A DNA stretch of 64,000 nucleotides from Palaemon carinicauda (taxonomy: Eukaryota; Arthropoda; Malacostraca; Decapoda; Palaemonidae): assembly GCF_036898095.1 (NCBI RefSeq), contig NC_090751.1, positions 82,234,430-82,298,429 of the forward strand, in the 5' to 3' direction. The notes under the pieces are model-generated. The model ran no database searches. It was not told where the DNA came from and saw nothing but the letters and a program-made list of their open reading frames with translations. Numbering within the stretch: the stretch's first letter is position 1; each line of letters opens with the position of its first letter. A program made the position numbers and the translations under genes. Shown in pieces: positions 56,496-64,000 of the stretch.

Positions 56496-56713
56496 CTGAG
56501 CTCTAGGTGCAGGCATGAGACCCGGAGCCAGCTGCTGACCAGCTGTCTGCGTTGACACTGAGGCACCTGGACGAATCTGAGGAGAGTTGGAGGGGAGTAT
56601 TGGTGGACGCATATTCGGAGCTTTGGGTTGAATGTTGGCGGGCATTTCCATCCCTGACCGAGGTTTTGGGGCCTGTGGTCCTTGTTGCATGGACTGCAGC
56701 GGAGACATCATTG
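56496..56713 (-). CDS. ph: polyhomeotic exon: Pro/Met/Gln-rich region
   Basis: 218 bp. SMMSPLQSMQQGPQAPKPR and NMRPPILPSNSPQIRPG. Phase 1 to 0. Donor GTAAGA. An apparent Met-Met start is internal, because the upstream exon joins in frame. Confidence 0.88.
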
Positions 56714-57032
56714 CTGAAGTCGCACAAAGAATTCAATGGTTATCACCAATAATTTCCTAAATTTAAATGAACACTAATGTATTAAAGGTTTCCACACATA
56801 TTTCATTGGAAGGGAAATGGTAAAGAAGGAAAGTTATTTCTTTATAACATACTGAGAAAAGATAGATCATATGATATACTGTACACCTGTATTCAAATAA
56901 AAAAAAATATGCAAAAATACAAACTGTAGTCTCATTAATATTTATAATCTCAACTGTAAAATTATTATAGCAATAAATGTATACAATTTATAAACTATAT
57001 ACACCATAATCAGATGGGACTATTGTACTCAC

Positions 57033-57180
57033 AATTTGGAACATGCATAGTCTGTGGCTGAGGATTTGAAATGAAGACATTTTCTTGCCCTGGCTGACCA
57101 CCGCGAATGAATATAGGCTGATTCTGAGCCAAAAGTGCTGGCGAATGAAGTGTACTTTGGGTTGCCCAGGAAATAGCCTG
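57033..57180 (-). CDS. ph: polyhomeotic exon
   Basis: 148 bp. QAISWATQSTLHSP, QPIFIRGGQPGQENVFI and QPQTMHVPN. The latter two resemble conserved central segments of PHC proteins. Phase 0 to 1, donor GTGAGT. Confidence 0.88.
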
Positions 57181-57357
57181 CTGAGTAGAAAGAATTCCTT
57201 CTTTAAGTTTCATTTTCCATGCTACTATACAATATTGTATTTAGAAAAAAAAAGCTTTTTCTTAGTCTTTTGTACATTACAAACCATGAGCTACAAAATA
57301 TCAAGGGCCAGATTTAAAACTGTGCTATGACTCTTGACGATTGCAGAAGAAACACAC

Positions 57358-57497
57358 CTTTTGCATATCGGTAGTTTTGTGTGCTCCGGAGTGAGCTGGA
57401 AGAATATTATGTTGTTGACTGCTAATAACACCCACAGGTAATTGGCCAATGACCAACGTCTGACTTCCAGTCGTCGGTATGGCTGCAGGAGAATATC
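57358..57497 (-). CDS. ph: polyhomeotic exon
   Basis: 140 bp. GYSPAAIPTTGSQTLVIGQL, PVGVISSQQ and TTDMQK. Phase 1 to 0. Acceptor TTTTCCAG, donor GTGTGT. Confidence 0.86.
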
Positions 57498-58653
57498 CTG
57501 GAAAAGATTACTTCCTGTTACTACACAGTAATGACAAAAATGCAGCCTAGGTGACCATTTGGAATACCTAACCTAGGTCACATTAAACAGACATTGTGTT
57601 GAATCTTAACAAATCTATCATTGATTACAAATAATTTCTGAACAATATGTGTTGTATATTTATCAATGCAAAAAGTTAAGTACAAAAGATGTGTATTATT
57701 TATTCATTAATACTGCACACATATCTAGTGTTTCATAACTACACACATTACTCCAATAGACTTCTATGGTTCTCAACAAATAAGACACCAATCACCATTG
57801 TAACTTCAAGTAACTTTTAAAATAAGAAATGCTTTTCAAAATATCTTTACAAATTGGGAAAATCAGCTTATGATATAAGCAACAAAAGAATCTTTACATA
57901 TCTCGTAAAGCAGTTAGCCCTTTTTCTCATAATTTCTACAAGCCTCTCAAAAATTTGTAGTTTTCATTCTATCATTAAAATATACACTATATACATAAAA
58001 GTAATTCCCTATCATCCAAAAGTTTATTTGAAAACAAAGGTAAAGCCAACAATAAAAGATGAACACTACTTTAAATGACAACATTACTGTAAAGTACTGC
58101 TATTTTCATTCTTAAGAATGACAGAAGTACTTTTGCAAACTAGATCAACATTCATTCATAACCCCACTTGTATACATAGTTCATTAATCAATTACCATAT
58201 TAGATTTAAAAATAATTTCCTTTAAATTACATTTTTGACATAAATATGCTTTTTTCCTATGCTAAGCAGAAATTGGCAAATCATATAACAAAGATAAAAG
58301 GCTTTGGCCCAAATGCCTACTTTCCAGGCATCATAATATTTGAAAATAACAGTCACATGTACAGTACATGGAAAGCAAAGCGTTGTACTACATGCAAAAT
58401 GTGATTTAGCATACAGTATTGTACATAGCATACAATGGAAAGGAAATACAGGAGGAGTGCACAGTATTAGCTTTTAACAGCAGCAGATATCAAAATAACT
58501 TCAACTACAGATGAAAATTAGCAATTGCTACATCTAGCTGAAGGAAAATAGCTAAGCAGTATAAGAAAAGAAACAGCAGAGGTAAATGAGGCTAGCTAGG
58601 TTTCAAAAAAAAAAAAAAATTAAAGCGCAAGTTTTGCTGACGAGACTAACCAC
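57498..58653 (-). other. polyhomeotic intron
   Basis: AT-rich; no repeat, RNA gene or extra exon recognised. Confidence 0.6.
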
Positions 58654-58756
58654 CTTGGCCTCCAGCCTGAAGAACTCCGGTTTTTCCCGCAGTTGCCGTC
58701 AACATGTGAGGAGCTATTTGACCCTGGAAAGGCTTCCCTGTGGCTGCTGCTATTAC
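58654..58756 (-). CDS. ph: polyhomeotic exon
   Basis: 103 bp. VIAAATGKPFQGQIAP, HMLTATAGKTGVLQAGGQ. Phase 0 to 1. The donor GTGGTT is weaker than the others, but the joint with the next exon restores GYSPAA in frame. Confidence 0.85.
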
Positions 58757-58864
58757 CTATGGGAGGAAGCATGTTGAGTTGATCACTCCCACAAGATTTT
58801 ATTTGTTGTTTAATAAATGTAAATAAACATATAAACAGAAGTCTATTTCCCAGAAGGTAATTTG

Positions 58865-58975
58865 ATAAGTTATTAAATAATTATGATTTTCAACCAAAAG
58901 AAATCTATTTTTACCTGGATGGGTTGATTTAATCCATTTAGTCTGATTGAATGGGCATAGCAAATTTAATGTATG
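58865..58975 (-). repeat. Partial duplicate of the 59070-59240 exon border (pseudo-exon)
   Basis: GATTTTCAACCAA...TTTTTACCTGGATGGG and GTTGATTTAATCCATTT repeat the exon 3' end and donor found at 59040-59105, about 170 bp away. The copy lacks an acceptor and drifts after about 75 bp. Confidence 0.8.
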
Positions 58976-59069
58976 GAAATCAACATACAAACAAGAATTT
59001 ATTTATCTGATAGTAATATGTCTCACAATAAACACTTATGATTTTCAACCAATAAGAATTTCGTTTTAC

Positions 59070-59240
59070 CTGGATGGGTTGATTTAATCCATTTAAAGTA
59101 TTTGGTTGGATGGGCGTAGCATTCATGCCTGGCGCTGGTTGTAGGGTTAAATTACTGGGCATAATAAGCTGACCTTGCGCATTCTGGTAAACCTGTTGCA
59201 GGTAAGATCCTCCTGGTATTCCTCCTTGAATTACCTGCAC
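59070..59240 (-). CDS. ph: polyhomeotic exon: conserved N-terminal homology segment
   Basis: 171 bp. VQVIQGGIPGGSYLQQVYQN then AQGQLIMPSNLTLQPAPG, which resembles the conserved LQQ..Y..QGQLIMP.N segment of PHC proteins. An alternative acceptor 12 bp upstream (exon end 59252) would add FSPQ in frame. Phase 0 to 0, donor GTAAAA. Confidence 0.9.
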
Positions 59241-59699
59241 CTGAGGAGAAAACTGTGAAGATGCGCAAGTTAGTAAATTTTTTTATCATAGTATACATAA
59301 AACGTTATTTTTAAAATTATAGTAAACATGAAATACAAATTTTTTAATTATGGTAAACCTATGTTAATTCTTTAACTAAATTAAACATGAAATATCAATT
59401 CTTTAGTTAAAGTTATTTTCTTAATTATAGCATACATGAAATGTTATTCTTTAAATTATAGTAAACATGAAATGTTATTATTTTCAAATTATAGTAAATG
59501 TGAAATGTTAATTTTCAAATTGTAGTAAACATGGAAAATTAAATTCTAAATTAAAGTACCCTTAAAATGTTTACCTTTTAATTAAAATAAACATGAAATG
59601 TTATTTTTTTTAATCATAGAAATTAAAAATTTTACAAGTTCATAGTGTATCATCAAAATAAATATTCCTAGGCCTTGTTTTGGAAAAAAATTAAATCGC

Positions 59700-61205
59700 A
59701 AACCCCAGTGATCAATTACACAAGCCCTTTAAACCTTTAAAATCAGTGATCAATTACACAAGCCCTTTAAACCTTTAAAACCAGTGATCAATTACACAAG
59801 CCCTTTAAACCTTTAAAACCAGTGATCAATTACACAAGCCCTTTAAACCTTTAAAATCAGTGATCAATTACACAAGCCCTTTAAACCTTTAAAACCAGTG
59901 ATCAATTACACAAGCCCTTTAAACCTTTAAAACCAGTGATCAATTACACAAGCCCTTTAAACCTTTAAAATCAGTGATCAATTACACAAGCCCTTTAAAC
60001 CTTTAAAACCAGTGATCAATTACACAAGCCCTTTAAACCTTTAAAACCAGTGATCAATTACACAAGCCCTTTAAACCTTTAAAACCAGTGATCAATTACA
60101 CAAGCCCTTTAAACCTTTAAAACCAGTGATCAATTACACAAGCCCTTTAAACCTTTAAAACCAGTGATCAATTACACAAGCCCTTTAAACCTTTAAAACC
60201 AGTGATCAATTACACAAGCCCTTTAAACCTTTAAAATCAGTGATCAATTACACAAGCCCTTTAAACCTTTAAAACCAGTGATCAATTACACAAGCCCTTT
60301 AAACCTTTAAAACCAGTGATCAATTACACAAGCCCTTTAAACCTTTAAAACCAGTGATCAATTACACAAGACCTTTAAACCTTTAAAACCAGTGATCAAT
60401 TACACAAGCCCTTTAAACCTATAAACCCAGTGATCAATTACATAACCCCTTTAAACCTATAAACCCAGTGATCAATTACACAAGCCCTTTAAACCTATAA
60501 ACCCAGTGATCAATTACATAACCCCTTTAAACCTTTAAAACCAGTGATCAATTACACAAGCCCTTTAAACCTATAAACCCAGTGATCAATTACACAAGCC
60601 CTTTAAACCTATAAACCCAGTGATCAATTACACAAGCCCTTTAAACCTATAAACCCAGTGATCAATTACACAAGCCCTTTAAACCTATAAACCCAGTGAT
60701 CAAATACACAAGCCCTTTAAACCTTTAAAACCAGTGATCAATTACATAAACCCTTTAAACCTATAATCCCAGTGATCAATTACACAAGCCCTTTAAACCT
60801 ATAAACCCAGTGATCAATTACACAAGCCCTTTAAACCTTTAAAATCAGTGATCAATTACACAAGCCCTTTAAACCTTTAAAACCAGTGATCAATTACACA
60901 AGCCCTTTAAACCTTTAAAACCAGTGATCAATTACACAAACCCTTTAAACCTTTAAAACCAGTGATCAATTACACAAACCCTTTAAACCTATAAACCCAG
61001 TGATCAATTACACAAGCCCTTTAAACCTTTAAAATCAGTGATCAATTACACAAGCCCTTTAAACCTTTAAAACCAGTGATCAATTACACAAGCCCTTTAA
61101 ACCTTTAAAACCAGTGATCAATTACACAAACCCTTTAAACCTTTAAAACCAGTGATCAATTACACAAACCCTTTAAACCTTTAAACTCAGTGATCAATTG
61201 CACAA
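59700..61205. repeat. 38-bp minisatellite, about 40 units, with higher-order structure
   Basis: Units contain CAGTGATCAATTACACAAGC and CCTTTAAACCTTTAAAA. Variants at the junction (AAAAT, AAAAC, ATAAACC) are ordered: the first units follow a T-C-C period of three (114 bp), and a block of five units near 60830-61010 is repeated at 61020-61190. Confidence 0.97.
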
Positions 61206-61426
61206 GCATTTGCAATTGAAAACCTTAATGATCAAGTGTATGAGGCTGGTTGCAACAATCAACTCATGTGTAATACTGCACCTTCATTACTTTGGATACC
61301 ATAAGATGTATTGCAAGATGATTTAATTAAGGCATTGGACATAATTTGTGTCCTTTAATTACAGTACAGCTTTTCCTTTATGTTCTTATTTATGTAAAGT
61401 AAATGAAAATCATACAAACATGTATC

Positions 61427-61429
<3 letters not shown>

Positions 61430-61510
<81 letters not shown>
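61430..61510. repeat. (AT)n microsatellite
   Basis: Perfect AT dinucleotides. Confidence 0.97.
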
Positions 61511-61513
<3 letters not shown>

Positions 61514-61736
61514 GGAAAGGAAATTTATTTAGTTATACAATAAAAATATTGTAAAGTTTCATCTTGTATAGTTTTGTGCTAGGATAATATGTTAAAAAAA
61601 GGGGCTAGGGGCTTGAGTGCCAAATCATTACGTGAATGGTTAGGGCTTAAAAGGGTTATGAGGCATCAACAAAATGCTCTTGATTTGCAGGCAGACAAAA
61701 AGTAAGAGACTAAGTTCCTAATCAGCCTATCATCAC

Positions 61737-61910
61737 CTGTGGCATGGGAGAGGGTGAGACCCCTGGATGAGCAATCGTTTGGGGTAGGTGGTGCTGAAGG
61801 GGTTGGTGCAAGGCCGAAACAGTGGTGGTACTCGTCTGAGGGCCGGGGGCCGGGGCGATGGCTGGGGGCGCTGGCTGCATCCCGGACGCCAGCGATGCTT
61901 GCACGTAGAA
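61737..61910 (-). CDS. ph: polyhomeotic exon: Pro/Ala/Thr/His-rich
   Basis: 174 bp. FYVQASLASGMQPAPP, APAPGPQTSTTTVSALHQP, PQTIAHPGVSPSPMPQ. Phase 0 to 0. Acceptor TTTCTTTCCAG, donor GTGATG. It joins in frame to the exon at 59240. Confidence 0.85.
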
Positions 61911-62509
61911 CTGGAAAGAAAGAGATGAGTATTAACACAGTCCCATGTCCCCTATAAAGTCTGTCTCTTGTGTACAAAGACACCATTGCTTTTGAGTGAT
62001 TAATCAAAATATTTGCGACACCTACTGTAGTCATAAAGAATCCTCACATAATGATGTATTCTCATGTTGGAAATTTTCAGAATGTTTCAGCAATAAGTGT
62101 CCATATAAAATCACTAGATATATTTATATCTGATTTATTTCATTAAACCATGATCTACAGTCTCTTCTTGGACACATCTTTCTACCTATCAGCATTGAAA
62201 ATTAACTTGACTAACTAGCCAGTGATAAGAGGGATGGCCCCCGGGCTGGATAACGGCAAGTCTAAATTTGCAGTTTATTCCTTGTAGGCTATTGTTGTAT
62301 AAACACTAAACAGAAGGATACGTATTTGTATAGATAAATTTTTATTTTTCATGGATGACCTTTTTGATGAACAGCAAAAGAATTAATCATATTTCCAATA
62401 TTTCTATAATTTTCTTCCCCATACAAAAATACTCCAAACCAAGTGAATTATTCTTACTATACTAATTATCAACATGAAAATACTAATTCATGTTAGATCG
62501 GATTTATTA

Positions 62510-62720
62510 ATTTGGGCTATGTAACCCAGGGCTGGGGCCAGTGAGGCCATTCAGAGTAAAAGTAAGACTGGGGGAAAAGGATTGAAAGCTAAAAGGAAAT
62601 TTAGAAACTGGAAGGATAAAAAGGAGGCGCAGATACGCTGAGAAGGTACGACGACACTCAAGTCATACCTACAGTACACCTCATGAAGCGGATTCTATAC
62701 ACAAAGCAGCTTAAAGTCTG
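62510..62720 (+). repeat. Degraded interspersed repeat
   Basis: Begins GTAACCCAGGGCTGGGGCC and AGTGAGGCCATTCAG, A/G-rich body, ends near ACACCTCATGAAG. It looks like a repeat family I associate with decapods, but only this copy is in the window. Confidence 0.4.
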
Positions 62721-62839
62721 TGACCCAACCTTTGACTTTAAAGAGCCCATTTAGTAAAGGTAATTATCAAGAATTTAATAAATCAATATAGAAATCTCAT
62801 AGCATCTGACCTATTTACCCAAATCATCATCATTATCTG

Positions 62840-63110
62840 CCACACCTATTGACGCAAAGGGACTCGGTTAGATTTTGCCAGTCATCTCTTTTTAAATCAA
62901 TACTTCTCCATTCGTCATCTCCTACTTCAAGCTTCATAATCCTGAGCCATGTAGGCATGGGTCTTCCAACTCTTTTAGTGCCTTGTGAAGCCTAGCTAAA
63001 CGTTTGGTGATCCAATCTCTCTTGGGGAGTGTGACACATGCCCAAACCATCTCCATCTACCTCTCATTATGATCTCATCCACATATGGGACTCGAGTAAT
63101 CGCTCAGTTT
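62840..63110 (-). pseudogene. LINE reverse transcriptase C-terminal remnant
   Basis: On the minus strand it reads RVPYVDEI, RWRWFGHV, KRVGRPMPTW and DDWQNLTESL, with frameshifts. This GHV...GRP...W C-terminal pattern is common in LINEs. The family matches the fragment ending at 48285 (TREPYVDEIR). Confidence 0.75.
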
Positions 63111-63224
63111 CATTTCCAATACAATTAGAAATCCAATTACCATAATAAATAGAGGAAATTGCCTCAAGAATAAATTCCTCAAATCTTATCAAATTCTTTT
63201 AAGTGTTCATGATGCCATACTTAC

Positions 63225-63295
63225 ACCAGCCACAAATTGAGGGGGTGGAAGAATTGACAGACAGACACGGATGAAACCAAAAACAATGTCCTTGT
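63225..63295 (-). CDS. Possible upstream polyhomeotic exon (71 bp)
   Basis: Bounded by a good acceptor (TTACTTCCCACAG) and donor (GTAAGTATGG). Reads KDIVFGFIRVCLSILPPPQF and VAG, then joins in phase 0 to FYVQAS. Its hydrophobic first part is unlike the rest of the protein, so it may be a cryptic or unrelated exon. Confidence 0.4.
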
Positions 63296-63439
63296 CTGTG
63301 GGAAGTAATTGCATTAAGCAAATTAATATGTCCTGCTTCTCATCATCAGTAAGTCTTTTTATAAAATTAAAATGGTAACATATAAAAAAATAAATTCAAA
63401 ATAACTAATTCATAACTTTCAAATGACAAAATTAACATA

Positions 63440-63441
63440 TC

Positions 63442-63527
<86 letters not shown>
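63440..63527. repeat. (CA)n(TA)n microsatellite
   Basis: CACACA followed by a TA run. Confidence 0.96.
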
Positions 63528-63528
<1 letters not shown>

Positions 63529-63885
63529 TCAGCCGTAACAAGTACACTGCAGGACAAAGGCCACAGACATGACCTTCACTCACGTCTGTTTATGGGCTTT
63601 CTATGGCAGTCTATTCCCTCAAATTTTCTTAGTTTGTCAATCCATTGCCTTCTCTTCCTTTCTTGAATTCTTTCGCACTCTCGAGTACCCATTCTGTTTT
63701 TCTTAATGTCCATCTACTGTCATTCTCATTATTTGAACTGCCCATGTCCATTTCTTTTTCTAACATGTTAGAATATCCTTTACTTAAGTTTCCTTTCGTA
63801 TCCAGGTTGCTCTTTTTTCTCTATGTGTTATTCCCATCATTATTCTTTCTACAACTCTTTGAGTTGTAAGTAGCCTATGTCAACA
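63528..63885 (-). pseudogene. LINE C-terminal remnant, second family
   Basis: On the minus strand it reads KKWTWAVQIMRMTVD and downstream fragments resembling W..HIMRM...RKEEKAMD...EAFVLQ, with many stops, the C-terminal pattern of LINE endonuclease-reverse transcriptases. The last 115 bases of the window are unassigned. Confidence 0.6.
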
Positions 63886-64000
63886 CGGACGCTGTAGATA
63901 TAGTGAAGCAGCCGAGAACTGGCACCGTACAAACGCACAAACTGCAAATAACTTGCACCCATCACGACGCCCCGTAATACACAGAAGCGGAGGCAACTGC

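Larger units (their letters stand above)
59241..61736 (-). other. polyhomeotic intron dominated by satellite
   Basis: Bases 59275-59640 are degenerate ~33-35 bp units (TAGTAAACATGAAATGTTA). Bases 59700-61205 are the 38-bp minisatellite. Bases 61430-61510 are (AT)n. Confidence 0.8.
61911..63224 (-). other. polyhomeotic intron with repeat debris
   Basis: Contains a degraded interspersed repeat (62510-62720) and a minus-strand LINE tail (62840-63110). Otherwise AT-rich. Confidence 0.6.
46690..64000 (-). other. ph: polyhomeotic homologue (PHC), gene span, 5' end outside window
   Basis: A core subunit of Polycomb repressive complex 1 in the nucleus; its SAM domain polymerises to compact chromatin over silenced genes. 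Thirteen exons from 61910 down to 46921 join with matching phases into 895 codons including the stop, all with GT..AG borders. The order is Gln/Pro/Ala/Thr-rich low-complexity region, HD1 motif, FCS zinc finger, acidic linker, SAM, as in insect Ph and vertebrate PHC proteins. A possible additional upstream exon lies at 63225-63295. The N-terminus and promoter are beyond 64000. The closest alternatives (Scm, L(3)mbt) share SAM but not HD1 next to this FCS finger. Confidence 0.93.

Noticed and set aside
59700..61205. CRISPR-like array
   Set aside because: Units are contiguous without unique spacers, and the locus is an intron of an animal gene.

Overview
The window is animal nuclear DNA and most likely comes from a decapod crustacean. 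The evidence is long AT-rich non-coding stretches, many di- and trinucleotide microsatellites, intron-split coding exons with GT..AG borders, and a dense mixture of mobile elements. The species assignment is inference: several interspersed repeats look like families I associate with shrimp and crayfish genomes, but I could not search for them.

Layout. Bases 1-665 are the tail of a pogo/Tigger-like DNA transposon. Bases 666-24450 hold three tyrosine-recombinase (DIRS-type) retrotransposons, all coding on the minus strand: copy A (666-7709, decayed), copy B (7758-15767, recombinase ORF intact) and copy C (16564-24450, broken). Bases 24451-30635 hold two members of a non-autonomous DNA-transposon-like family (25550-26384 and 27954-29991), each with subterminal repeats and short tandem arrays. 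Bases 30636-39404 are a fourth, distinct DIRS-type element (D, plus strand) with 344-bp inverted terminal repeats that read as identical, a 649-aa gag-like ORF and an overlapping RT/RNase H/recombinase ORF. Bases 40540-44720 hold a tRNA-like SINE and a decayed non-LTR retrotransposon. Further copies of that LINE's 3' tail follow to 45935.

From about 46690 to beyond the right edge, the minus strand carries a host gene, the polyhomeotic (PHC) homologue of Polycomb repressive complex 1. Thirteen exons join in one uninterrupted frame of 894 residues and include the HD1 motif, the FCS zinc finger and the C-terminal SAM domain. Its 5' end lies outside the window. Its introns hold LINE fragments, copies of a ~0.5-kb interspersed repeat (R500 below), a 38-bp minisatellite of about 40 units and several microsatellites.

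How the parts relate. The DIRS elements show the full replication architecture: inverted terminal repeats (ITRs) plus an internal complementary region (ICR) made by joining the complements of both outer ends. In B, C and D the frame relation is the same: gag to RT/RNase H is +1, and RT/RNase H to recombinase is +2. Copies A, B and the second short element all landed within about 60 bp of the same position in R500. The most unusual item is the short-element family: one copy carries a TATA box and an arthropod-type initiator at correct spacing, a small ORF, and a tandem array in which each unit supplies an AATAAA signal.
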